This document shows positions 1 to 7,215 of a stretch of 64,000 nucleotides of DNA, piece by piece. How positions within the stretch are numbered: the first letter of the stretch is position 1; each line of letters begins with the position of its first letter. This DNA is from Actinomycetospora straminea (GTDB lineage Bacteria > Actinomycetota > Actinomycetes > Mycobacteriales > Pseudonocardiaceae). The position numbers and the translations under genes were made by a program. The notes beneath the pieces were generated by a model. The model did not search any database. It was not told where the DNA came from and worked only from the letters and a program-made list of their open reading frames with translations. Where the stretch lies: positions 62,001 through 126,000 of the forward strand of contig NZ_JAQZAN010000011.1 in assembly GCF_028737255.1 (NCBI RefSeq), read 5' to 3'.

Positions 1-231
1 GTCGTCGGTGGGCTCGCGGGCGGTCTTGCCGGCGAGGTACGAGGCGAAGCCCTGGGTGGCGACGGCGTCGAGCAGGCCCTGCTTGTCGCCGAAGAGGCGG
101 TAGATCGTCGGGGCCTGGACGCCCGCGGCGGCGCTGACCGCGCGCGTCGACACCGCGTCCGGCCCGCCCTCCTCGAGCAGGCGCAGCGCGGCCGCGACGA
201 TCCGGTCGCGTGGGCCCTCCTCCACGATCAC
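1..231 (-). CDS. TetR-family transcriptional regulator, N-terminal part (cut by window edge)
   Basis: The reverse strand encodes the first 77 codons of a TetR repressor; the ligand-binding part lies outside the window. The helix-turn-helix is visible around residues 12-50: [16 protein letters not shown], then [20 protein letters not shown] and [12 protein letters not shown], which is the usual TetR helix 2-3 and 'YxxFxxKxxLL' pattern. Start is GTG at 231 (VIVEEGPRD) or GTG at 225; neither has a clear Shine-Dalgarno. It is transcribed away from the NmrA-like reductase at 308, so it probably represses that gene and itself through the dyad at 258-275. The ligand cannot be judged. Confidence 0.85.
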   Translation of the reverse strand, partial: MIVEEGPRDRIVAAALRLLEEGGPDAVSTRAVSAAAGVQAPTIYRLFGDKQGLLDAVATQGFASYLAGKTAREPTDD

Positions 232-246
232 GACGATAGCGCGGAG

Positions 247-277
247 TTGCTTCCGGTGCTAACAACGGTGCTAGCGT
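247..277 (+). promoter_or_regulatory. Putative promoter with TetR operator dyad
   Basis: Positions 258-275 form an 18-bp imperfect palindrome, GCTAACAAC/GGTGCTAGC, with 7 of 9 paired positions complementary. It overlaps a possible -10 TAGCGT at 272-277, with a weak -35 TTGCTT at 247-252. The location between divergent tetR and reductase genes fits a TetR operator. Assignment by position and symmetry only. Confidence 0.4.
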
Positions 278-307
278 TCTGCTGTTACCACTGGAAACGG
301 AGATGCC

Positions 308-1165
308 ATGATCGTCGTGACCGGAGCGAGCGGCCGCCTGGGCCGCGCTGTGCTCGAGCGGCTGCTGGAGCGCCTGCCCGCCGAGCAGATCGGGGCGAGC
401 GTCCGCGATCCCGAGAAGGCGCGGGATCTCGTCGAGCGCGGCGTGCGGGTGCGCCGCGGCGACTACACCGACCCCGCGAGCCTGGCCGCGGCGTTCGAGG
501 ACGCGTCGCGGGTGCTGGTGGTGTCGGCGAACGTGCTGGGCGAGGAGGCCCTGCGCCGGCACCGCGTCGCGGTCGAGGCGGCCGTCGCGTCCGGCGCGGA
601 GCGGGTGCTCTACACCAGCCACGCCGGCGCCGACCCGACCTCGCCGATGGCGCCGATGCCCGACCACGCCGCCACCGAGGAGATCCTCCGCCGGTGCGGC
701 ACGGCGTTCACCTCGCTGCGCAACGGCTTCTACGCCTCGACGGTGCCGATGCTGCTCGCCGGCGCCTGGCACACCGGCGAGCTGCGCGTCCCCGAGGACG
801 GGCCGGTCGCCTGGACCACGCACGAGGACCTCGCCGCCGTCACGGTCGAGGCGCTCGTCGGCGACGCGCTCGACGGCGTCACCCCGCCGTTGACCGGGCC
901 CGAGGCGCTGACGATGGCGCAGATCGTGGGCATGGCGTCCGAGGGGGCGGGGCGGACGATCCGGCACGTGACGGTGACCGACGCCGAGTACCGCGCCGAG
1001 CAGGTCGCGCGCGGCGTGCCCGGGGAGGCGGCCGACATGCTGCTGACGATGTTCGCGGCGAGCCGGCGAGGCGACTTCGCCGCGGTCGACCCCACGCTGC
1101 CCCGGCTCATCGGGCGGCCCGCGACGCCGCTGTCGGCCGTGCTCGGGGCGTCGGTGCCGGTGTAG
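308..1165 (+). CDS. NmrA-like / QOR2-type NAD(P)-binding reductase
   Basis: A 285-residue atypical short-chain dehydrogenase. The N-terminal GASGRLGRAV is the NAD(P)-binding GxxGxxG loop, followed by Rossmann strands and VLVVSAN. The family (NmrA sensors, QOR2 quinone reductases) binds NADPH and may reduce quinones or act as a redox sensor. ATG at 308 is preceded by GGAG about 9 bp upstream, supporting the start. Length is normal for the family. The divergent TetR gene with a shared dyad suggests repression until an electrophile or quinone is present, which is inference. The substrate is unknown. Confidence 0.85.
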   Translation: MIVVTGASGRLGRAVLERLLERLPAEQIGASVRDPEKARDLVERGVRVRRGDYTDPASLAAAFEDASRVLVVSANVLGEEALRRHRVAVEAAVASGAERVLYTSHAGADPTSPMAPMPDHAATEEILRRCGTAFTSLRNGFYASTVPMLLAGAWHTGELRVPEDGPVAWTTHEDLAAVTVEALVGDALDGVTPPLTGPEALTMAQIVGMASEGAGRTIRHVTVTDAEYRAEQVARGVPGEAADMLLTMFAASRRGDFAAVDPTLPRLIGRPATPLSAVLGASVPV

Positions 1166-1262
1166 GGGGGCGGGAACTACGACCTTCTCCGCCTGTCCGA
1201 GCGGGTCCAGCCTGGCCCTCCGGGCGCGGACGGTCGCGCCCCCGAGGCGAGGGAGCGGCGAG

Positions 1263-1682
1263 GTGTCGACCCAGCAGAACAAGGAGCTCGTGGCGCGGCA
1301 GTTCGACGAGATGTGGAACGGGGACAAGTGGGACGCCCTCGAGGAGATGTTCGCGTCCGACTACGTCAACCACGACCCCTACAACGGAGACCAGGGCCGC
1401 GGCCCGGAGAGCTTCAAGACGCGCGTGCAGGCCTACCGGGCCGTGCTCGCCGACTTCGACCTGCGCATCGTGCGCCAGCTCGCCGAGGGTGACCTCGTGT
1501 CGACGTACTGGTCGTTGCGCGGCACCCACGCCGGCGAGATCGAGGGCACGGCGCCGACGGGGCGGTCCGTGTCCTTCGAGGGGCAGCTGATGAGCCGGAT
1601 CGACGACGGGCGGTTCGTCGAGGAGTGGGTCAACTGGGACACGCTCGGGTTCCTGCGGGAGATCGGGGCGCTGTCCTCGTAG
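1263..1682 (+). CDS. SnoaL-like ester-cyclase family protein
   Basis: A 139-residue single-domain protein of the SnoaL-like/NTF2 fold. It begins with an amphipathic helix (NKELVARQFDEMWNGDKWDAL), then the family's 'YVNHDPY' segment and a central (PTGRSVSFEGQL) beta strand, and ends RIDDGRFVEEWVNWD. GTG at 1263 follows a purine-rich stretch (gagggagcggcgagg). The family includes polyketide cyclases but most stand-alone members have no known substrate. It ends one base before the convergent stop of the EEP lipoprotein, leaving no room for a conventional terminator. A paralogue lies at 2662. Confidence 0.85.
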   Translation: MSTQQNKELVARQFDEMWNGDKWDALEEMFASDYVNHDPYNGDQGRGPESFKTRVQAYRAVLADFDLRIVRQLAEGDLVSTYWSLRGTHAGEIEGTAPTGRSVSFEGQLMSRIDDGRFVEEWVNWDTLGFLREIGALSS

Positions 1683-1683
1683 G

Positions 1684-2487
1684 TCAGCCGGGTCGGAGGT
1701 CCACGACCAGCGGGCGGTGGTCGGAGGCCGTGACGTCGGGGACCTCCGCCCCGACGGGGACCAGGCCGCGCACGAAGACGTGGTCGATGCGGCCACGGCT
1801 CGAGGTGGCGGGGCCGTCGGGGTCGACGTTCGTGAAGCCCTGCCGCAGCGCTGCGAGTTCCGGGTCGTCGGGTCCGACGTTGAGGTCGCCGAGCACGACG
1901 GCCGGCCCGGGCCCGACGGCGACCTCGGCGAGGCGGCGGATCTGCGCGGTCTGCACGCCGTCGAGGCCGATGTGGCTGTTGTGGACCGCGACCGGCCCGG
2001 TGGGCGTGGCGACCTCGACCGAGAGGGCGCCGCGCTGCTCGTCGCGCGGGTCGGGCGGGAAGGTCGTGATGCGCGGCGGCCCGACGGGCAGGCGGGAGAG
2101 CACCGCGACGCCGTAGAGGACGTCGTTCGGGCCGGTGTCGCACGCCGGCCCGAGCGCGGCGTTGATCGGCGCGAGCGCCTCGGCCGGCGACGGCGGACGG
2201 ATCGGGCCGCGGACCACGGCGTAGGCGAGGGCGTGGTCGCGGCGCAGGAGGTCGGCGAGCTCCTCGGCGTCGCGGGTGCAGACCTCCTGGAGGGCCAGCA
2301 CGTCGGGCCGGTGGTCGGCGACGACCGGGGCCCACTCGTCGGGGTCGTGGGCGCCGGTCTGGACGTTCCAGGTCATGACGCGGAGGCCCGGCGGGGGGCC
2401 CGGTGGTGGCGGCGGGGTGGTGCACCCGGCAACGAGCACCGCCAGCACCGCGAGGACCAGCAGCAGCGCCCGCGGGGTCCGTCGCAC
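1684..2487 (-). CDS. Lipoprotein endonuclease/exonuclease/phosphatase (EEP) domain
   Basis: About 267 residues. From GTG at 2487 the product starts RRTPRALLLVLAVLAVLVAGC, a type II signal peptide with lipobox VAGC, then a short proline spacer. The EEP fold follows: RVMTWNVQTG, LALQEV (catalytic Glu), VHNSHIG, GDLNVGPDDPE and the terminal TASDHRPLVVDL (Asp-His pair). All core metal and phosphate ligands are visible. Family members cleave phosphodiesters in nucleic acids, lipids or sugar phosphates; being membrane-anchored outside the cell, this one probably acts on extracellular DNA or phospholipid headgroups (inference). An in-frame GTG at 2505 would add an acidic MDDDDA segment, which fits a signal peptide less well. 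Confidence 0.85.
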   Translation of the reverse strand: MRRTPRALLLVLAVLAVLVAGCTTPPPPPGPPPGLRVMTWNVQTGAHDPDEWAPVVADHRPDVLALQEVCTRDAEELADLLRRDHALAYAVVRGPIRPPSPAEALAPINAALGPACDTGPNDVLYGVAVLSRLPVGPPRITTFPPDPRDEQRGALSVEVATPTGPVAVHNSHIGLDGVQTAQIRRLAEVAVGPGPAVVLGDLNVGPDDPELAALRQGFTNVDPDGPATSSRGRIDHVFVRGLVPVGAEVPDVTASDHRPLVVDLRPG

Positions 2488-2661
2488 CGCGTCATCGTCG
2501 TCCACTGCGGGGCAGGACGCGTCGGACCCACCGAGAGTTGGCCCGGAGTTCGCGGTGCAAGCGCCGCGCCCTGATGGCCGATCGCCGGATGTGCCGGGTC
2601 GGCCCACCCTGGATGCCGCACGTCCGGCAGCGGCGCCGGCTCGTGGAGGGGGAGGACGGTC

Positions 2662-3087
2662 ATGACCGATGGAGGACCGATCCGCGAGTTGCTGCAGCGG
2701 CTCGAGGACGCGATGAACTCGCGCGAGCTGGACCGGCTCGACGACATCGTCGCCGAGGACTTCGTCCGGCACTGCCAGGCGACGCCCGACTTCGACGTCC
2801 GCAGCCGGGAGGACTTCAAGGACTTCCTGCGGCGGAACACGGCGTCGTTCCCCGACAACGTGCAGACGTTCGTCCAGGTGGTCGAGGACGGCGATCGCGC
2901 CGGCATCTGGACGACCTACGAGGGCACCCAGACGGGGCCGCTCGGCCCGTTCCCGGCGTCGGGGCGGAAGACGTTGTTCGACTTCGGCGGCATCGTGCGC
3001 GTCGAGGACGGCAAGATCGCCGAGCTGTGGGTCACCTGGGACAACATGACGATCCTCGGGCAGCTCGGACACCTGCCGAGCGGCTGA
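2662..3087 (+). CDS. SnoaL-like ester-cyclase family protein
   Basis: A 141-residue SnoaL-like protein, paralogous to the one at 1263. Features are the helical N-terminus RELLQRLEDAMNSRELDRLD, IVAEDFVRHC, FPDNVQTFVQVVEDGD and the C-terminal IVRVEDGKIAELWVTWDNM. ATG at 2662 is preceded by GGAGGGGGAGGA, a strong ribosome binding site. It converges on the flavoprotein gene at 3094 with 6 bp between stop codons. It could be a small hydrolase/cyclase or a binding protein; no substrate is evident. Confidence 0.85.
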   Translation: MTDGGPIRELLQRLEDAMNSRELDRLDDIVAEDFVRHCQATPDFDVRSREDFKDFLRRNTASFPDNVQTFVQVVEDGDRAGIWTTYEGTQTGPLGPFPASGRKTLFDFGGIVRVEDGKIAELWVTWDNMTILGQLGHLPSG

Positions 3088-3093
3088 GGGCGG

Positions 3094-4353
3094 TCACCCG
3101 AAGCGCTCGGTGGTGATGGCGCCGGCGGGGACGCCGAGGCCGGCGAGGCCGTCGACCGCCGCCCCGACCAGCGGCGGCGGACCGCAGACGAGGTACTGGT
3201 GGCTCCCGGGCACACCCGACGGCAGGACCGCCCGGAGCATGCCCGCGTCGAGGCGGTGGCCGCCGGTGCGCAGGACGGAGAGGTCGAGGCGCCGGGACAG
3301 CGCGAGGATCTCGGCGGCGAACAGGGCCTCGCCCTCGCGCTCGGCGAGCAGCAGGGCGTGGGCCCGCGGGTCGGCCGCCGCGGCGTGGGCGCGCAGGATG
3401 CTCATGATCGGCGTGACCCCCACCCCGCCGGCGATGAGGACGAGGCCACCCGCCGTCGCGCCCGGCACGAACGCGCCGTGCGGGCCGTCGACCCACACCT
3501 GGCGGCCCGGCTCAAGGGCGTGGAGGCCGCCGGAGAACGGACCCGCGTCGCGGACCGTCAGCTCGAGGACACCCGAGCGGCGGGAGGCGGCGATGGTGAA
3601 CGGGTGCTCCTCGGCGAGGGGCAGTCGGCGTAGCCGCAGCCACACGAACTGGCCGGGCTCGGGTGCCGGATCGAGCGGGCGGCCGGCGGGGACGAGCACG
3701 ACCGTCGAGGTGTCGCCGGACTCGGGGCGGATGGCCGCGACGAGGTGCGCGCCCGGCCCGAGGACCGGCCGGACGAGCCAGCGCCGCAGCAGGACCGCCA
3801 GCACCGTGACGCCGAGGCCGGCCAGCGCGGTGCCGACCAGCGGGTTCTCGACGAGGTGGCCGAACAGGGTGACGTGCGTGGCGACCAGCAGGAAGACGCA
3901 GCCGCCCAGGACCGCATGCGCGCGTGCGACCCGGCCGTAGCGGCGCAGCGATCCGCGGGGGCGCAGCAGCGCGCCGACCAGCAGGAGCGCGAGCGCGGCG
4001 ATGCCGGCCCTGATCGGCCAGCCGACCGCGAACGGGTCGAGCATGCCCAGGCCCCGCGGCGAGTGGAGCATCGCGGAGACCACGTGGACGAGCACGCAGC
4101 CCAGCGCGGCGACGCCGAGACGGCGGTGGAGGTGGTTGCCGAGCTCGACGCCGAGGAGCCGGGTGAGCCCCCGGACGCGCGAGACCAGCACGAGGGTCGC
4201 CGAGACCAGGACCGCCGCGATGAGCCCGAGCGCGCTGGTCCACGAGACGGTCTCGCCGAGGCGCGGCGAGGCGAGGGAGAGCGCGAGGGCGACCAGCGGC
4301 ATGAGCAGCACCGTGGCCACGCCCAGTGCCCAGGCCCGCCCGCGCTCGGTCAT
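3094..4353 (-). CDS. Ferric-reductase-like transmembrane flavoprotein
   Basis: 419 residues. The N-terminal half has about six membrane segments with the ferric-reductase domain signature: histidines in ELGNHLHRRLGV, CVLVHVVSAMLH and LLVATHVTLFGH, which are candidate haem b ligands. The C-terminal half is a ferredoxin-reductase module with FAD-binding EEHPFTIAAS, the NAD(P) pocket VLIAGGVGVTPIMSIL, and a terminal CGPPPLV. It would pass electrons from cytoplasmic NAD(P)H through FAD and haem across the membrane, for ferric iron or quinone reduction or superoxide production. Start is ATG at 4353. The acceptor is not determined by sequence. Confidence 0.88.
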   Translation of the reverse strand: MTERGRAWALGVATVLLMPLVALALSLASPRLGETVSWTSALGLIAAVLVSATLVLVSRVRGLTRLLGVELGNHLHRRLGVAALGCVLVHVVSAMLHSPRGLGMLDPFAVGWPIRAGIAALALLLVGALLRPRGSLRRYGRVARAHAVLGGCVFLLVATHVTLFGHLVENPLVGTALAGLGVTVLAVLLRRWLVRPVLGPGAHLVAAIRPESGDTSTVVLVPAGRPLDPAPEPGQFVWLRLRRLPLAEEHPFTIAASRRSGVLELTVRDAGPFSGGLHALEPGRQVWVDGPHGAFVPGATAGGLVLIAGGVGVTPIMSILRAHAAAADPRAHALLLAEREGEALFAAEILALSRRLDLSVLRTGGHRLDAGMLRAVLPSGVPGSHQYLVCGPPPLVGAAVDGLAGLGVPAGAITTERFG

Positions 4354-4433
4354 GGTCGGGGACGCTAGGGAGGAGCCGGCGGGCGCTGGTGGCGTTCGGT
4401 GGGGCCGTGATCGGTTCGTGACCTTGGGGGGTC

Positions 4434-4811
4434 GTGGAGGTCGTCGCCCGGGCGGTGATCGTGCGGGACGGGGCGGTGCTGCTCGTGCGGGACGTCGGGG
4501 CGAGCTACTGGTACTTCCCCGGCGGCCACGTCGAGGACGGCGAGACGGCGGCGCAGGCCCTGGTCCGGGAGCTGCGCGAGGAGCTCGACGTGGGTGTGAC
4601 GCTCCGGGAGCACCTCGCGACGGTCCCGAACCCGTTCGTCGGGGACGGCGTGGAGCACGACGAGGTCGACCACGTGTTCGCGGTGACGATCGACGCCGAC
4701 GACCCGGTGAGCGCGGAGCCCGGGCTCGTCGCGGGGTGGCACCGGCTCGCGGACCTGGACGCCGTCGACGTCCTGCCGCGTGTGCTCGTGGAGCTCGTGA
4801 GGTCCTTGTGA
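4434..4811 (+). CDS. NUDIX hydrolase
   Basis: A 125-residue NUDIX-fold protein starting at GTG 4434. The Nudix box is GGHVEDGETAAQALVRELREE, matching Gx5Ex7REUxEExGU except that the last Gly is Asp. The upstream strands VARAVIVRDGAVLLVRDVG and YWYFPGGH match MutT-like enzymes. These hydrolyse nucleoside diphosphates linked to another group; specificity is not readable here. It sits divergently from the ferric-reductase gene (80 bp) and ends 40 bp before the first 35-bp hairpin repeat. Confidence 0.88.
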   Translation: MEVVARAVIVRDGAVLLVRDVGASYWYFPGGHVEDGETAAQALVRELREELDVGVTLREHLATVPNPFVGDGVEHDEVDHVFAVTIDADDPVSAEPGLVAGWHRLADLDAVDVLPRVLVELVRSL

Positions 4812-4851
4812 GGCGCGGTCGGCGTGTCGCGCGGGCGAGGATGTGGCGATC

Positions 4852-4886
4852 CTGGCGTTGAGCGCCAGCGTGGACGCCACGCTGAG
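4852..4886. repeat. 35-bp hairpin repeat, copy 1
   Basis: Begins CTGGCGTTGAG and contains the 8-bp stem CAGCGTGG / CCACGCTG (4866-4873 and 4877-4884, loop ACG). A second, mutually exclusive stem CTGGCG/CGCCAG (4852-4857, 4863-4868) exists only in this copy. It is 33/35 identical to 6359-6393. It lies between the convergent NUDIX and KptA genes, so it may be a bidirectional terminator as well as a dispersed repeat. Confidence 0.75.
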
Positions 4887-4889
4887 GGA

Positions 4890-5423
4890 TCAGGCGCGGC
4901 GGAGGTACGCCGGGGCGAGGGCGTCGGTGAGCCAGGTGTCGGCGTTGCCGCGGCGGAAGACGGCGCCGGCGGCGGCCGCGGCCCGGGCGTCGACGGCGAG
5001 GATCACCGGACGCCCGTGGCGCGAGCCCACCTCGCGCGCGGTGGCCTCGGACGGCGACAGGTGCACGTACTGCCGGCCGCCCGCGTGCAGGCCGTCGCGG
5101 AGGATCGCGTCGACGGCGGCGGCGGAGGTCCCGTGGAACAGGGTCGGGGGCGGGTCGGCGTGCGGCAGCTCCACGTGCCCGGGCAGCGAGTGCCCGTAGC
5201 GGGCGCGGATGTGCCCGTCGGCGATCTCGTAGCGCGGCTTCGACCCGTTCGCCACGACGTCCTCGACCTCGTCCGGCGTCGCCCCGAGCGCCGCGCACAA
5301 CGCGTCCAGCGACGTCCAGCCGCCGGCGTCGAGCTCCAGCCCCGCCCGCGCCGGGTCGTGGCGCAGCGCCCGCGACATGCGCTTCGAGAGCCGCACCCGG
5401 TCCACGAGGGCGTGGTTTGTCAC
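4890..5423 (-). CDS. kptA: RNA 2'-phosphotransferase, Tpt1/KptA family
   Basis: 177 residues. The N-terminal winged-helix part has the family signature LSKRMSRALRHDP and GLELDAGGW; the ART-like C-terminal part has LFHGTSAAAVDAI, GGRQYVHLS and the terminal DTWLTDALAPAYL. The core residues appear intact. Tpt1 enzymes move an internal RNA 2'-phosphate to NAD+, giving ADP-ribose 1'',2''-cyclic phosphate, and some also ADP-ribosylate nucleic-acid ends. Bacteria lack the tRNA-splicing step that makes the eukaryotic substrate, so the job here is open. GTG at 5423 is chosen as start (VTNHALVDRVRLSKR). It is back-to-back with a LigD-type polymerase with only 27 bp between start codons. Confidence 0.92.
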   Translation of the reverse strand: MTNHALVDRVRLSKRMSRALRHDPARAGLELDAGGWTSLDALCAALGATPDEVEDVVANGSKPRYEIADGHIRARYGHSLPGHVELPHADPPPTLFHGTSAAAVDAILRDGLHAGGRQYVHLSPSEATAREVGSRHGRPVILAVDARAAAAAGAVFRRGNADTWLTDALAPAYLRRA

Positions 5424-5450
5424 CCCGGCGGTCGCGGCAAACGCCCGGGC

Positions 5451-6335
5451 ATGACCAGCATCGCGGGCGTCGACGTCACGCACCCCGACAAGGTGCTCCT
5501 GCCCGCCCGGGAGGGTGGCGAGGACGTCACGAAGGCCGACCTCGCGCACTACTGGGAGTCGATCGCCGCGACGGTCCTGCCGCACCTCGCCGGCCGGCCG
5601 CTCACGCTGCAGCGGTTCCCCGACGGCCTCGACGCCGGCGGGTTCGTGCAGCAGGACGCGGGCGGGCGGGCGCCGAAGGGCCTGCACACGGTCGACACCC
5701 CGCGCCGGGAGCGGAAGGGTGCCGACGACGTCGTCCACCACCCGCAGGTCACCGAGACCGCCGACCTCGTCCGCCTCGTCCAGTTCGGCACGGTGACGCT
5801 GCACGGGTGGAACGCCGTGGCCGGGTCGCTGGAGCGCCCCGACCGGCTGATCGTCGACATCGACCCCGGTGAGCACATCGACCTCGCCGGCATCCGCGAC
5901 GTCGCCCGCGCGGTGCGAGCGGCGGTCGAGGGGCGGGGTCTCGTCGCCTTCCTCCAGTCGACGGGCAGCCGCGGCTACCACGTCGTCGCGCCCCTCGACG
6001 GGTCGGCAGGCCACGACGCCGTCAAGGCCGCGGCCGTCGAGATCGCCGAGGCGGTCGCCGCCGACCACCCCGACGAGCTCACCACGGCCGTGCGCAAGGA
6101 CGCCCGCGGCGGGCGGACCTTCCTCGACGTCGGCCGCAACGCCTACGGCCAGACCGCGGTCATGCCCTACGCGCCGCGCGCCCGCCCCGGCGGTCCGACC
6201 GCGACGCCGCTGGACTGGGACGAGCTCTCCCGCGTCGCCCCCGACCAGCACGACGTGCGGTCGATCCCGCGCCGGCTGGCCCGGAAGGCCGACCCGTTGG
6301 CCGGCCTCCGGGACCACGCCCGCCCGCTGCCCTGA
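5451..6335 (+). CDS. LigD-type NHEJ polymerase domain protein (archaeo-eukaryotic primase fold)
   Basis: 294 residues from ATG 5451. This is a stand-alone polymerase (PolDom) of the LigD family, with no ligase or nuclease domain. Signatures: VTHPDKVLLP near the N-terminus, LTLQRFPDG, FVQQDAG, the catalytic Asp pair in RLIVDIDPGE, STGSRGYHVVAPL, and FLDVGRNAYGQT with the third metal ligand. Such enzymes fill short gaps at DNA double-strand breaks, preferring ribonucleotides, together with Ku and a ligase, neither of which is in this window. The 27-bp divergent spacing with kptA implies overlapping promoters and suggests co-regulation. Many actinobacteria carry extra PolDom paralogues, so a role outside classical NHEJ is possible. 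Confidence 0.9.
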   Translation: MTSIAGVDVTHPDKVLLPAREGGEDVTKADLAHYWESIAATVLPHLAGRPLTLQRFPDGLDAGGFVQQDAGGRAPKGLHTVDTPRRERKGADDVVHHPQVTETADLVRLVQFGTVTLHGWNAVAGSLERPDRLIVDIDPGEHIDLAGIRDVARAVRAAVEGRGLVAFLQSTGSRGYHVVAPLDGSAGHDAVKAAAVEIAEAVAADHPDELTTAVRKDARGGRTFLDVGRNAYGQTAVMPYAPRARPGGPTATPLDWDELSRVAPDQHDVRSIPRRLARKADPLAGLRDHARPLP

Positions 6336-6358
6336 GGCGCCGCGAGCTGGTGGAGAAA

Positions 6359-6393
6359 CTGGCGTTGAGTGTCAGCGTGGACGCCACGCTGAG
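6359..6393. repeat. 35-bp hairpin repeat, copy 2
   Basis: Same element as 4852-4886, same orientation, with 2 differences in 35. The stem CAGCGTGG/CCACGCTG (6373-6380, 6384-6391) is extended here by GTGT/ACAC outside a two-base bulge. It lies between the convergent stops of the polymerase gene and the ABC permease. Together the two copies bracket the kptA-polymerase pair. Confidence 0.75.
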
Positions 6394-6405
6394 ACACCCC
6401 GTGCC

Positions 6406-7215
6406 TCAGCCGGCGCTGCGGAGCACCGCGCGGACGCCGACGACGAGGCCGACCGCGCAGGTCAGGGCCGCGGCGATCGCGCCGTGGCGGATCGCCGGGT
6501 CGGTCAGGGCGCCGGTGAACGCCGCCCGCTCGGCCTCGACCACGTAGGTCAGCGGGTTGACCGTCGCCGCGGCCTGCATCCAGCCCGGCCCGGACTCGAG
6601 CGGCAGCATCATCCCGGACAGGATCAGCAGCGGGAAGATCAACGTCTGCTGCACGCCCCAGAACAGCCACTCGCGGTCCCGGGAGGCGAGGCCGAGCGCG
6701 TACGACAGCGCGCCCAGCCCGACGCCGAACACCCCGAGGATCGCCAGGCCGACGGCCACGCCGACCGGCGAGAACGTCACCCCGAACGGCAGGGCCGCCA
6801 GCGTGACGAGCACGGCCTGGACGACCAGCGGCGCCAGCTCCTTGAGCGCGCGCCCGACGAGGATCGCCGGCCGGGACACCGGTGTCGCGAGCACCCGCTC
6901 GTAGCTGCCGGTCATCAGCTCGTAGAGGAGGTTCGCGCCGGTGCTCCCGGTGCCGAAGAGCGCGATCATCACGACCACGCCGGGCAGGAACCACGTCAGC
7001 GGCGACTCCCCGCCCACCTGGTCCGACGACAGCGAGCCGGCGAGCAGCGGCGCGAACAGCCCGAGGAAGACCAGGGGCTGGAGCAGCGAGAAGATCAGCG
7101 AGAACGGGTCGCGCAGGACCAGCTGGAACTCGCGCAGGAAGATCGTGACGGTGTCGCGGACGACGCCGGGGCGGACGGTGTCGGGCTCGACGGGGGTCTC
7201 GACGGTGACGCTCAC
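6406..7215 (-). CDS. ABC-2 type transporter permease (DrrB-like)
   Basis: 269 residues with about six membrane spans. Landmarks are the N-terminal cytoplasmic segment ending TVTIFLREFQLVLRDPFSL, then FSLLQPLVFLGLFAPLL, the LLYELMTGSYERVLATPVSR loop typical of DrrB/ABC-2 permeases, and LLILSGMMLPLESGPGWM near the C-terminus. It forms the membrane part of an exporter with the ATPase encoded just upstream; start ATG 7215 overlaps that gene's stop by 4 bp (ATGA). Family members export daunorubicin-type drugs, lipids or polysaccharides. The divergent TetR at 8222 suggests drug-induced efflux (inference). Confidence 0.9.
   Translation of the reverse strand: MSVTVETPVEPDTVRPGVVRDTVTIFLREFQLVLRDPFSLIFSLLQPLVFLGLFAPLLAGSLSSDQVGGESPLTWFLPGVVVMIALFGTGSTGANLLYELMTGSYERVLATPVSRPAILVGRALKELAPLVVQAVLVTLAALPFGVTFSPVGVAVGLAILGVFGVGLGALSYALGLASRDREWLFWGVQQTLIFPLLILSGMMLPLESGPGWMQAAATVNPLTYVVEAERAAFTGALTDPAIRHGAIAAALTCAVGLVVGVRAVLRSAG

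Noticed and set aside
1173-1198. ECF-type promoter GGAACT-N16-GTCC before the SnoaL gene
   Set aside because: Only the -35 half is convincing; the -10 half is too poor to list as a feature.
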